Below, piece by piece: positions 1 through 6,828 of a stretch of DNA of 8,445 nucleotides. Each line of letters starts with the position of its first letter. Within the stretch, counting starts at the first letter, position 1. The DNA lies in contig JAYGEX010000009.1 in NCBI GenBank assembly GCA_046582185.1, forward strand, positions 1 through 8,445, written 5' to 3'. This DNA comes from GCA-002726655 sp046582185 (lineage in GTDB: Bacteria; Pseudomonadota; Gammaproteobacteria; Pseudomonadales; Azotimanducaceae). The notes beneath the pieces were generated by a model. The model was not told the DNA's origin, did not search any database, and saw only the letters and a program-made list of their open reading frames with translations. The position numbers were made by a program, and so were the translations under genes.

Positions 1-196
1 CAAAACGCGCTTAACGTTTTTTCTAATAGACTTAATTGCCCGCCACCGCTTTCATATACGCCCTCGGGTTCGCTGGTGTCTAGCCTCTGGGGTGAAGGAT
101 ATAGTAGGGTATAAGCCCCTGAAGCAAGAAAAGCCCAATGCGTTTGATCAGCTTTTTAGTTTATATACCCCTCCAAATTGCGTTCATTCCCCTGGC
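1..196. other. Left flank without recognisable gene
   Basis: No open frame with recognisable protein similarity, no tRNA-like fold and no CRISPR-type repetition is seen here. The stretch is fairly AT-rich and ends where the IS21-type terminus begins. It may be the interrupted target site or the edge of an older element. No target duplication can be identified because the right end of the insertion sequence is absent. Confidence 0.5.
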
Positions 197-203
197 TGTT
201 GAA

Positions 204-224
204 TTGCATCCAAAACTGACCCAC
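204..224 (+). repeat. IS21 left terminal repeat, copy 1
   Basis: A 21-bp unit starting TTGCATC and ending TGACCCAC. It matches the unit at 238-258 at 18 of 21 positions. In IS21 elements such repeats at the ends are the transposase (IstA) binding sites; that role is taken from the family and not shown here. Confidence 0.75.
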
Positions 225-237
225 TTAGCCCCCTAAT

Positions 238-258
238 TTGCATCGAATATTGACCCAC
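238..258 (+). repeat. IS21 left terminal repeat, copy 2
   Basis: The second 21-bp unit, again TTGCATC to TGACCCAC, starts 34 bp after the first copy in the same orientation. The three differences lie in the middle of the unit. It overlaps a possible istA promoter (238-265), so transposase binding could also repress istA transcription. Confidence 0.75.
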
Positions 259-265
259 GTATAAC
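238..265 (+). promoter_or_regulatory. Possible istA promoter
   Basis: A weak -35-like TTGCAT at 238-243 and a good -10-like TATAAC at 260-265 are separated by 16 bp, about 45 bp before the istA start. The -35 half matches consensus poorly and overlaps terminal repeat 2. This is a pattern match only. Confidence 0.3.
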
Positions 266-295
266 TCATTCCTGCTGAAGATAAGCAGGAGTAAC

Positions 296-301
296 AAGGA
301 G
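296..301 (+). promoter_or_regulatory. Ribosome binding site that decides the istA start
   Basis: AAGGAG at 296-301 overlaps the GTG at 301, so that GTG cannot be the start served by this site. The next in-frame GTG at 310 lies 8 bases after the site, which is ideal spacing. The start is therefore placed at 310. Confidence 0.7.
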
Positions 302-309
302 TGATTGAC

Positions 310-1827
310 GTGGCATTATTAAGCGTAATTAGACGTTGGCATTATCGTGAAGGCATGCCTATCAGGGAGATAACCCGAAGAACTGGATTGTCTCGTAATA
401 CGATCAGAAAATATCTTGCAACCCATATTGTTGAGCCAAGGTATCCCAAACGAAAAAGTCCCAGCAAGCTAGATGACTATGAGTTAACGCTGACAAGCTG
501 GCTGCACAGGGAAGCGAAACGACATCGTAAACAGCGTAAAACCGCGAAGCATCTTCACCATGATCTTATGGAGCTTGGTTTCACCGGCTCATATGACAGG
601 GTGGCGGCGTTTGCTCGACAATGGCGAGTGAATCAACAGCTTGCAAAGAGAGAAGCCAGCAAAAATACTTTCATCCCCTTGAGTTTTGCACCTGGCGAGG
701 CCTTTCAATTTGACTGGAGTGAAGACTTTGTCGTGATTAATGGGGCTAGCACCAAACTACAGATTGCCCACTTCAAGTTAAGTTATAGCCGTGCATTTAT
801 GATTCGGGCTTATCCGCTGCAAACACATGAGATGTTATTTGATGCGCATTACCACTGTCTATCTGCACTGGGCGGCATTCCAGAAAGAGGCATCTATGAC
901 AATATGAAAACGGCGGTGGATAAGGTACTTCGAGGTAAAGAGCGGGTTGTTAACAAGCGCTTTCAAGCAATGGTGAGTCACTATTTATTTGATGCTGAGT
1001 TTTGCAATCCCGCAGCAGGATGGGAAAAAGGCCAGATAGAAAAAGCTGTGCAAGATGGCAGGCATAGACTTTTTGTTGGAGCACCCGCATTTAAGCCTTT
1101 GGCAGCACTCAACGATTGGTTGGAGGAGCGGTGCAAGTCACTCTGGCAAGAGTTGTCTCATCAGGTACAACGACAACAGACAATGGCTGAACTATGGCAA
1201 GAAGAGTTGCCAAAACTGATGACGATGCCTGTCGCCTTTGATGGCTATGTCGAACAACCCAAACGTGTCTCCTCGACCTGCTTGCTGACTTTTGAGAGAA
1301 ACCGTTACAGCGTGCCATCGAGCTTTGCGAACCGGGTGATTAGCTTAAGGGTCTACGCCACCCGCTTAGTCATTATCGCAGAGAATGACGTTATAGCGAC
1401 ACATGAGCGCATTTTTAGCCGTGGCCATGATAACCCCGGTAAAACCATTTATGACTGGCGTCACTATCTTGCCGTGCTTCAGCGCAAACCTGGCGCCATG
1501 CGCAACGGTGCACCCTTCTTGGAGATGCCTGAAGACTTCAGGCGGTTGCAGGCCAAACTCCTAAAGCGCCCAGGCGGTGATCGAGAGATGGCCGATATCC
1601 TCGCGCTTGTTTTATTGCACGATGAAGAGCGAGTATTGAAAGCGGTCGCTGATGCTTTAGAAACTGGCGAGCCATCAAAACAACATGTCTTGAACTGCCT
1701 TAGCCGTTTGAGTGATATGCCCAAGTTACAGCCATTACAACCTCCGCCTGAATTAAAACTAGTCATAGAACCCTTGGCTAATACAGGTCGTTATGACGAA
1801 TTGCGGGAGGATAAATATGCAGACTGA
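310..1827 (+). CDS. istA: IS21-family transposase IstA
   Basis: IstA is the DDE transposase that binds the IS21 ends and performs strand transfer, working with the ATPase IstB. The protein has 505 residues from the GTG at 310, normal for the family. Near the N-terminus is a helix-turn-helix (REITRRTGLSRNTIRKYL, about residues 19-36). The rve/DDE core follows, with candidate catalytic residues D135 (FQFDWSED), D197 (YDNMKTAV) and E244 (GQIEKAVQ). After this comes the beta-rich C-terminal region found in IstA (around RNRYSVPSSFANR). No stop or frameshift interrupts it, so it is probably still functional as a protein. Its last 11 bases overlap the start of istB, typical of translational coupling. 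A GTG start at 301 would add three residues but overlaps the ribosome binding site. Confidence 0.95.
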   Translation: MALLSVIRRWHYREGMPIREITRRTGLSRNTIRKYLATHIVEPRYPKRKSPSKLDDYELTLTSWLHREAKRHRKQRKTAKHLHHDLMELGFTGSYDRVAAFARQWRVNQQLAKREASKNTFIPLSFAPGEAFQFDWSEDFVVINGASTKLQIAHFKLSYSRAFMIRAYPLQTHEMLFDAHYHCLSALGGIPERGIYDNMKTAVDKVLRGKERVVNKRFQAMVSHYLFDAEFCNPAAGWEKGQIEKAVQDGRHRLFVGAPAFKPLAALNDWLEERCKSLWQELSHQVQRQQTMAELWQEELPKLMTMPVAFDGYVEQPKRVSSTCLLTFERNRYSVPSSFANRVISLRVYATRLVIIAENDVIATHERIFSRGHDNPGKTIYDWRHYLAVLQRKPGAMRNGAPFLEMPEDFRRLQAKLLKRPGGDREMADILALVLLHDEERVLKAVADALETGEPSKQHVLNCLSRLSDMPKLQPLQPPPELKLVIEPLANTGRYDELREDKYAD

Positions 1828-2356
1828 AGACCTTATTAAACGACTGAAGTCATTAAAATTGTACGGTATGGCTGATGCGATCACAGTGCTTGCGGAGCAA
1901 GCTGCTCCGGCTTTCCAAAAGGCATTACCGCTGTTAATGTCATTGCTTGATGCTGAAGAATCTGAGCGCCTTGTACGCTCGATTAGCTACCAAATGAAGG
2001 TGGCCAAGTTCCCCAGTTACAGAGATTTAGTGGGATTTGAGTTTGCACAAAGTATGGTTGACGAAGCCTTGATTAAATCTTTGCATCGATGCGAGTTTAT
2101 GGCAGATGCTCAGAATGTTGTTTTAGTTGGCGGGCCGGGTACAGGCAAAACACACTTATCTACGGCTATCGCCGTACAGGCAATCCAACATCATCATTAT
2201 CGTATCCGGTTCTTCTCCAGCATAGAGCTGGTTAATATGCTGGAGCTGGAAAAACAAGCAGGCAAGCAAGGCCGGTTAGCCAACCGATTGTTATATGCAG
2301 ACCTGGTCATTCTTGACGAGCTGGGTTATCTCCGAAAGCACCAACCGTTTGGTTGA
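1817..2356 (+). pseudogene. istB: IstB ATPase (IS21 helper), 3'-truncated
   Basis: IstB is the AAA+ ATPase that helps IstA choose and capture target DNA. The ATG at 1817 follows GGGAGG with good spacing and lies inside the end of istA. The frame encodes 179 residues instead of about 245-260. The N-terminal helical part (LKSLKLYGMADAI), Walker A (GGPGTGKT, residues 105-112) and Walker B (LVILDELG, 163-170, with D167 and E168) are present. Similarity ends at residue 172 (GYL), at base 2332, and seven unrelated residues lead to a TGA at 2356. Sensor I, the arginine finger and sensor II are therefore missing, so ATP hydrolysis and target selection should fail. The breakpoint is a clean change of sequence; no continuation was found in the other forward frames. 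Confidence 0.88.
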
Positions 2357-2561
2357 CCTGGAACAATGTGTATACTTTGCTTGATATGGGAATCGTTGGT
2401 TTGTTTTTCTTATCTTCCACAGCAATTACGTCATAGTCAGTTGTATTCTGGGGAACCATTGTCTTACCCTCACATTAATCCGTTAAAAAGAACCCAAGAT
2501 TGCGCGTTTTTGAAAATTTTTCAAATCAAGTCGTCAAGTCAAACTGAGTAGACAGTCTTGC
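2333..2561. other. AT-rich junction between broken istB and the VOC operon
   Basis: This stretch follows the istB breakpoint and precedes the 3' end of the minus-strand VOC gene. It is AT-rich and holds no recognisable gene. A 61-codon frame (2366-2551) has no recognisable motif and no convincing ribosome binding site. The only structure of note is the palindrome at 2509-2525. No rho-independent terminator for the VOC gene is clear. The missing IS21 right end is not here. Confidence 0.5.
2509..2525. repeat. AT-rich perfect palindrome
   Basis: Two 8-base arms, TTTGAAAA and TTTTCAAA, flank a single central T. It lies about 37 bases beyond the stop of the minus-strand VOC gene. An RNA hairpin would be weak because the arms are nearly all A/T, so a terminator is doubtful; a protein-binding or chance site is as likely. 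Confidence 0.35.
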
Positions 2562-3980
2562 TTATAAAAATGTATCTCTTACCCATAAAAAGATGGGGAA
2601 GAGCATCTGAGCCAGAAAAGGTTGCTCGGTCAATTCGACAATCGTCCCGTCCGGGTCATAGAAAGCAACGATACTGCTGGACGAATCCGGGCCCGAACAA
2701 CAAGGCGTAATGGGTGATACAAACTCCACCCCCTGCGCTTTTAGCGTGGCAACATCGGCCTCAATGTCAGTCGATGTAAAAGCCGTGCGGTGAAGCCCAA
2801 AATGATTCACTGGCAGCGGATAGGCGGGTTCAGGGTCATACGGCGTGATCCATTGCACAAGCTTTATCGTTGAACCGTCAGCGTTATGCGTCAACAGCGC
2901 TCCGTCCAGTTCGATTTCCTGTTCAAAGCCTATGGCTTTTGCAACTTCCATCGACTCTGTCGTTGGTAACTTGTTGGTCACATCGTAGCCAAACATTTGG
3001 TACCAGGCCCTTGACCGTTCAAAGTCACTAACATTGATATTAAGATCGGAAAGGCTCGTGATATGGGTCGTCTCGGTTTCGTCATCGTCACCATCAACGC
3101 CAACCAATTCATAGAAGCTGCCATCAAGATCCGTGAAAACCGCGAAGACAGTTCCATCAGATCGTGTCGTCGGCGAAGAAAGAAACTGGACGCCTTGCTC
3201 AATCATGTACTCATAGTCAGTTTCAATGTTGGTTGTTGCCATCGTTGCGCTGACCATACCCAGATGGTTGAGCTTGCTATAGGGAGGGTCATCATTTCGC
3301 GGGACTGTGAACTCTATCAAATCAATCATGCCACCCTTAAAACCATTTACGCCGATAAGCTCACCGTGCAGTAGATAACCACCCGCATCAGCTCCCTGGG
3401 CACCGTCATAGTCCGTCGGTGTCTCGACCCCAATGGCGCGAGCCATCGCCTGCGTGTTGGTATCCGGGAAGCCGGTTAACGTTTCAAAGCCCAACATGCC
3501 ATAAAATTCACGTGCTGCAGGAAAGTCACTGACGTTCGTGTTGAAATGGATCCGCGACTGAACGTGTAGTTCAATATCAGCGATCTGCTTGACCCGTATG
3601 GAAAAGGGATGAACAACAGTGGTATCCAGCGACACCGTCATAACATTGTTATCAACGAGCGTTACCGGCACTTCTACTTGTTCGGTCCTGGCTAGATTAC
3701 TTGTGCCGATGAGTTCTACACCATTTAACTGAATAGTGGCATTAACCACATTTCCGGGGCTGCTGACGATCAAACGTGCATCACCTGGCACGCCAAAAAA
3801 ACGTACCTCAGAAACCGATTGCTGCTCTGCTGCCTTCTTCGTATAGGAGGCCGGATATAAAGACAGGTGTCGGGTAAAGTCTATTTCAGCAGCAAGGACT
3901 TGATGAGAGGTTAATAAAAACAGAAATGCAACTAACAATTTTGTACGGATACAGGTTAGTCCCTCACTGAGATAAATCAT
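2562..3980 (-). CDS. Exported beta-sandwich / tandem VOC-domain protein
   Basis: A 472-residue protein probably sent to the periplasm or outside. Residues 1-30 form a Sec signal peptide (positive K14, hydrophobic core 15-27, likely cut after VLA at 28-30). Residues about 31-140 look like an all-beta domain with an ATIQLNGVELIG and VPVTLVDNNVMTV pattern. Two VOC domains follow, about 142-296 and 308-452. VOC domains occur in glyoxalase I, extradiol dioxygenases and drug-binding proteins, usually with H/E/H/E metal ligands. By eye, domain 1 keeps all four candidates: H145, E223, H239 and E291. Domain 2 keeps H393 and E449 but has D312 and Q376 at the other two. A hydrophobic tail (about 455-472) follows the last VOC strand. 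GGAG at 3986-3989 sits 5 bases before the start, and the upstream membrane-protein gene ends 11 bases away, so the two are likely co-transcribed. It is a paralogue of the gene at 8097-6829. The substrate is unknown. Confidence 0.85.
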   Translation of the reverse strand: MIYLSEGLTCIRTKLLVAFLFLLTSHQVLAAEIDFTRHLSLYPASYTKKAAEQQSVSEVRFFGVPGDARLIVSSPGNVVNATIQLNGVELIGTSNLARTEQVEVPVTLVDNNVMTVSLDTTVVHPFSIRVKQIADIELHVQSRIHFNTNVSDFPAAREFYGMLGFETLTGFPDTNTQAMARAIGVETPTDYDGAQGADAGGYLLHGELIGVNGFKGGMIDLIEFTVPRNDDPPYSKLNHLGMVSATMATTNIETDYEYMIEQGVQFLSSPTTRSDGTVFAVFTDLDGSFYELVGVDGDDDETETTHITSLSDLNINVSDFERSRAWYQMFGYDVTNKLPTTESMEVAKAIGFEQEIELDGALLTHNADGSTIKLVQWITPYDPEPAYPLPVNHFGLHRTAFTSTDIEADVATLKAQGVEFVSPITPCCSGPDSSSSIVAFYDPDGTIVELTEQPFLAQMLFPIFLWVRDTFL

Positions 3981-3991
3981 ATTGGCTCCAG

Positions 3992-4366
3992 CTACTTTGC
4001 GATCGGGTTATTGCTCTCACACCACTTTGATCGTTGTGTGAAAAGAATAATTAAAAGTGTCATCAGCACGCCATGAGTGATCATACCAGCCATCTGGTCA
4101 CCCGCGACTGACAGAGAAATAAACAACCCCGTATGGAAGGTTACCAATACGCCAAGAATTGTGGTGACTGTTTTCTTATCCGTTCTATGTGGCCAGGCCC
4201 ATAGAGAAACACTGGCTATTGCCAGCGCAGCGAAGCCATAGTGCATCGACCACTGGCCACCCAGACCGACGGCTTGAACGCCTTCTGGCCCTGCTATCAA
4301 ACTCGATGATGCCAGCCCTTCAACAAGAAAGTTTAGAACCAGCACGGTCGAAAAAAAGATTTTCAT
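3992..4366 (-). CDS. Small four-helix integral membrane protein
   Basis: A 124-residue protein of unknown function. Four hydrophobic segments are visible at about residues 5-27, 40-58, 66-86 and 92-110, separated by short loops; the second loop is basic (PHRTDKK), which suggests it faces the cytoplasm. Histidines in or beside helices (H42 in MHYGF, H78 in TFHTG, H98 in THGV) could bind metal, heme or quinone, but this is speculation. Size and layout resemble DoxX-like small membrane proteins without a clear signature. The ATG follows GGAG (4375-4378) by 8 bases. It is the first gene of a minus-strand pair with the exported VOC protein, so a role in the same envelope process is likely. Confidence 0.8.
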   Translation of the reverse strand: MKIFFSTVLVLNFLVEGLASSSLIAGPEGVQAVGLGGQWSMHYGFAALAIASVSLWAWPHRTDKKTVTTILGVLVTFHTGLFISLSVAGDQMAGMITHGVLMTLLIILFTQRSKWCESNNPIAK

Positions 4367-4427
4367 TGATCAGACTCCTGAAACTTATTCACTCGAAAGA
4401 CGCACGACAACTGTGCCCCATGCCAGA

Positions 4428-4456
4428 CAAAGAAACAAGGACACATATCGCCCCTC
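4428..4456 (+). repeat. Intergenic direct repeat, copy 1
   Basis: A 29-base unit starting CAAAGAAACAAGGACACA and ending in a C-rich ATCGCCCCTC. It repeats at 4505-4534 with one substitution and one inserted C. The two copies start 77 bp apart in the same orientation and lie in the divergent promoter region. Confidence 0.8.
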
Positions 4457-4487
4457 ATTTGTTATGTTCAACCAATCAGCTGACTTA

Positions 4488-4513
4488 GAATCAAAGAAAC
4501 AAATCAAAGAAAC
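4488..4513 (+). repeat. 13-bp tandem duplication at the edge of repeat copy 2
   Basis: Two adjacent 13-base units (GAATCAAAGAAAC then AAATCAAAGAAAC) differ at the first base only. The second runs into direct repeat copy 2, so the 5' end of that copy has been duplicated, probably by slippage. Confidence 0.75.
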
Positions 4514-4534
4514 AAGGACACACATCGCCCCCTC
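4505..4534 (+). repeat. Intergenic direct repeat, copy 2
   Basis: A 30-base unit, nearly the same as 4428-4456. In this copy GGACA (4516-4520) and TGTCC just after the unit (4536-4540) could form a small dyad around the C-rich centre. It could be a regulator site or a dispersed intergenic repeat related to REP-like elements. Confidence 0.8.
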
Positions 4535-4617
4535 TTGTCCACCCGCTTGCGGTGGCATGTAGAAATTTTCGTGATACTATTCGCGCTTTGCCCATTTCGC
4601 GGGCTGAGGGATATTGT

Positions 4618-6261
4618 ATGAGCCGTCTTAGGATGAAGCGCAGCACGGCTGCTGCCGGTGACCGACTTACGGCCAAGTTTATCGCAGTAACGGTGTGTTT
4701 TTGTGCCGCCTTCTCCGGGCTGGGGGTGGCCGCAGCTGAGTGTGGCATCGTTGACCCACAGCCAGGTTTTGAGTCGTCCTATGCCGAGGGTTGGGGAATT
4801 GACAAGCGCAATACGCGGTACCAACCACGATCAACGATTGATTCGAGCAATGTCGGCAAGCTCTCCCTCAAATGGGCCTATGGCTTGGCAAGCGTGAGCC
4901 CGCGGTCATATCCGTTGGTGACCGAAGACACCATCTTTCTTGGGGATGGCGGTCGCGGCTTAGTTGCGCTTGAACGAGAAACCGGCTGCGAGCGCTGGGT
5001 TTACGAACACGAGGGGCCAATTAGCAGTGCCATACTCCAAGGTTGGATCGGCGAGCGGCGCATTCTGATTTTCAACGATCGCAACGACGGTATGATCGCT
5101 ATAGACGCTATCGACGGCGAGTTTATTTGGCAGGCGGCGGTGGAAGATGAACCCGCGGCCTGGTATTCGGGTTCCCCGTTAATACTCGGCGAAACGGTTA
5201 TTCTGCCGGTGTCTTCAAAGGAAGTAACTTTTGCAATGAATCCCCTGTACGGGTGCTGCGTCTCGAGCGGCGGGATGGCGGCTTTTGACATCAACACTGG
5301 GGAAAAGCTCTGGTACATCCCGACCATCGAAAAGGTAGCCAAGCCGACAGAGCGCCATTGGCTCTTCGTTCAGGAGTATGGGCCCAGCGGGGCTCCAGTA
5401 TGGGCTGCCCCAAGTTATGACGCGAAGCGGGGTTTGATCTTTTTTGGTACCGGACAAAACTATTCCCATCCGACCACCGACACCAGCGATTCGATTTTCG
5501 CGGTGGATGTAAAAACCGGTAAGGTGCGTTGGATTCGTCAGTTCACGGCCAACGACGCCTATACCGCAGCGTGCAACCTCGAAGCGCTCAATCATCCCAA
5601 CTGTGCGAAACCTACGGGCCCCGATTTAGATTTTGGTGCGGCGACCATGTTCGTGCGAGGCAAATCCGGCCGCGAGTTGGTGATTGGCGGTCAGAAATCG
5701 TCAGAAGCGCACGCCATGGACCCGGCGACAGGAGAAGTGGTGTGGACAACCAGGTTAGGGCGCGGCGGCATCATTGGTGGTGTGCATTGGGGCATGGCAG
5801 CGAACGAGAAGCTTGGTCTGATTTACGTGCCTATTAGCGATAAGAAACTTGTAGGGTTTCCCGCTCCCGGTGAGCCCACCCCAGGGTTGTATGCATTGGA
5901 TATTGACACTGGCGAACGACGCTGGGAACACTCTCGGGATTCTCGATGTCCGGACATGGAGTGCGTCTTTGGAATCTCTGCGGCGATTATCGCCAGCAAT
6001 GATATCGTTGTGGCTGGCAACATGGATGGCATTCTTGAAGTTCTTGCGGCGGAATCTGGGAAACTCCTGTGGTCCCATGATTCGTGGCGTGATTATCCAT
6101 CCGTCAATAATGTGGCAACGACGGGAGGCTCGTTTGATGCTCATGGTTCGATGATTGCTGACGACTTGCTACTGGTAAATTCCGGTTACCGTTATGTCGG
6201 TCAACAGCGCGGTGGTAACGCGTTTCTAGTATTCCAGGTAGAGGCAAATGATGAGCAATGA
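4618..6261 (+). CDS. Exported PQQ-type quinoprotein dehydrogenase, polyvinyl-alcohol-dehydrogenase-like
   Basis: A 547-residue beta-propeller likely to oxidise an alcohol in the periplasm using pyrroloquinoline quinone. The ATG at 4618 follows GAGGG (4606-4610) by 7 bases; a GTG at 4552 would add 22 residues before the signal peptide and is less likely. The signal peptide spans about 1-40 (cut near VAAA/E). At least seven W-type blade motifs are visible, such as GLVALERETGCERWVYE (114-130), SIFAVDVKTGKVRW (292-305) and GLYALDIDTGERRW (423-436). Features shared with the polyvinyl alcohol dehydrogenase group are a vicinal Cys pair C213-C214, GPSGAPVWAAP (255-265), GTGQNYSHP (277-285) and GPDLDFGA (334-341). 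D338 (or D336) is the candidate catalytic Asp and K360 a candidate PQQ contact, by analogy to quinoprotein alcohol dehydrogenases. No CXXCH heme motif is present, so electrons must leave through a separate carrier. The substrate need not be polyvinyl alcohol. The 3' end overlaps the RDD gene. Confidence 0.88.
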   Translation: MSRLRMKRSTAAAGDRLTAKFIAVTVCFCAAFSGLGVAAAECGIVDPQPGFESSYAEGWGIDKRNTRYQPRSTIDSSNVGKLSLKWAYGLASVSPRSYPLVTEDTIFLGDGGRGLVALERETGCERWVYEHEGPISSAILQGWIGERRILIFNDRNDGMIAIDAIDGEFIWQAAVEDEPAAWYSGSPLILGETVILPVSSKEVTFAMNPLYGCCVSSGGMAAFDINTGEKLWYIPTIEKVAKPTERHWLFVQEYGPSGAPVWAAPSYDAKRGLIFFGTGQNYSHPTTDTSDSIFAVDVKTGKVRWIRQFTANDAYTAACNLEALNHPNCAKPTGPDLDFGAATMFVRGKSGRELVIGGQKSSEAHAMDPATGEVVWTTRLGRGGIIGGVHWGMAANEKLGLIYVPISDKKLVGFPAPGEPTPGLYALDIDTGERRWEHSRDSRCPDMECVFGISAAIIASNDIVVAGNMDGILEVLAAESGKLLWSHDSWRDYPSVNNVATTGGSFDAHGSMIADDLLLVNSGYRYVGQQRGGNAFLVFQVEANDEQ

Positions 6262-6751
6262 GCTACCTTTGGCTGGTCGCTTTCGGCGGCTGGTCGCAAC
6301 GTTGATTGACGCGGTATTGGTTCCTGCGCTGTCCTTGGTGCTGGTGATGGTTGCTGATGTCATGGAAGATCCAGAAGACTACGCCAACGCCGGTTTGATG
6401 ATCCTATGGATATTTTTGTTGGCGGTGTTGGCGTATCTCATCTTGAATGGCTACACGCTTTGGCGCCGCGGGCAAACGCTGGGCAAATGGGCAATGGGCA
6501 TTGCCATAGTGCCTGCGTCTGGCCGCATCCCGGAAGAGCGTATGAACGACGGCGACGGGGGCAAGAGCGTGTACGTTCCTGCTCCCTTGTGGAAGCTGAT
6601 TTGCATTCGAGCACTATTTTTCCCACTACTCTTTTTGACAATAGCGCCCTGGATTACGTTGCTGCCCCTTCTCGACCAGGCATTGATTTTCAGAAAGAGT
6701 CGCCGTTGTTTACATGATCTTGCCGCGGGAACAATCGTCGTCCGGGTCTAG
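6248..6751 (+). CDS. RDD-family integral membrane protein
   Basis: A 167-residue inner-membrane protein of the RDD family, named for conserved Arg and Asp residues and poorly understood in general. The N-terminal RFRRLVATLIDAVL carries R14 and D21, the middle GQTLGKWAMGIAIV (75-88) is a family hallmark, and the C-terminal RRCLHDLAAGTIVV has R153 and D157. Three hydrophobic segments are at about 16-38, 48-70 and 117-147, with a polar loop between the second and third. The frame begins inside the quinoprotein gene: ATG at 6248 overlaps it by 14 bases, and a second ATG at 6251 lies 6 bases after GAGG (6241-6244) and may be the real start. The overlap implies translational coupling and a linked role, perhaps membrane attachment or export of the partner; that is inference. 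Confidence 0.87.
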   Translation: MMSNELPLAGRFRRLVATLIDAVLVPALSLVLVMVADVMEDPEDYANAGLMILWIFLLAVLAYLILNGYTLWRRGQTLGKWAMGIAIVPASGRIPEERMNDGDGGKSVYVPAPLWKLICIRALFFPLLFLTIAPWITLLPLLDQALIFRKSRRCLHDLAAGTIVVRV

Positions 6752-6828
6752 TGGGCTCGTTGCGTTCTTCCGGTGAAGCGTCGAATACCGAACTTGGATT
6801 AAACGCGAAATTGGCCGCACCGCCTCTT

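Larger units (their letters stand above)
197..2332 (+). mobile_element. Partial IS21-family insertion sequence (left end, istA, truncated istB)
   Basis: The element starts at a TGTT terminus at 197 that leads into two related 21-bp repeats (204-224 and 238-258), the multiple terminal repeat layout known for IS21 elements. It contains a complete istA and the first part of istB in the usual overlapping order. Similarity to IstB stops at about 2332, right after the GYL that follows Walker B. No reverse-complement copy of the terminal repeat (core GTGGGTCA) was seen downstream, so the right end has been lost by deletion or by insertion of other DNA. The element should not move by itself unless istB and a right end are supplied in trans or lie elsewhere. 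The left boundary is exact only if TGTT is the true tip. Confidence 0.85.
4367..4617. promoter_or_regulatory. Divergent intergenic region with direct repeats
   Basis: This 251-bp region separates two outward-facing gene pairs and must carry the promoters of at least the membrane-protein/VOC operon (minus) and the quinoprotein/RDD operon (plus). It carries two ~30-bp direct repeats and a 13-bp tandem duplication. A plausible plus -10 lies at 4573-4580 (GATACTAT) without a good -35. A weak minus-strand -35-like TTGAAC lies around 4465-4470. A shared regulator acting on the repeats would control both operons; this is inference. Confidence 0.5.

Noticed and set aside
4..20. Possible integron attC core (GTTAAGC on the minus strand, GCTTAAC on the plus strand) near the left edge
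   Set aside because: Only one 7-base core is present, no correctly spaced partner with paired arms was found, and no integrase is in the window.
2342..2355. Small hairpin CAACC-GTTT-GGTTG after istB
   Set aside because: The stem is only five base pairs and no T-run follows, so it is not a credible terminator.
2..2510. Inverted 9-base match AAAACGCGC (2-10) and GCGCGTTTT (2502-2510) on both sides of the IS
   Set aside because: The match does not extend beyond nine bases, so it is likely chance and not the ends of a larger element.
2366..2551. 61-codon plus-strand frame in the junction
   Set aside because: No motif, no good ribosome binding site and low-complexity AT-rich sequence; it lies in rearranged DNA.
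3063..3374. 103-codon plus-strand frame inside the first VOC gene
   Set aside because: It is antisense to a gene with strong domain support and shows no family resemblance.
4189..4488. 99-codon plus-strand frame antisense to the membrane protein and into the intergenic repeats
   Set aside because: It overlaps a better-supported gene on the opposite strand and has no recognisable motif.
4428..4534. CRISPR array
   Set aside because: There are only two repeat copies, the spacing is not spacer-like, and no cas gene is present.
4552..4617. Upstream GTG start for the quinoprotein (22 extra residues)
   Set aside because: The ATG at 4618 has a well-spaced GAGGG and gives a standard signal peptide; the extension would sit before the signal and includes the likely -10 region.
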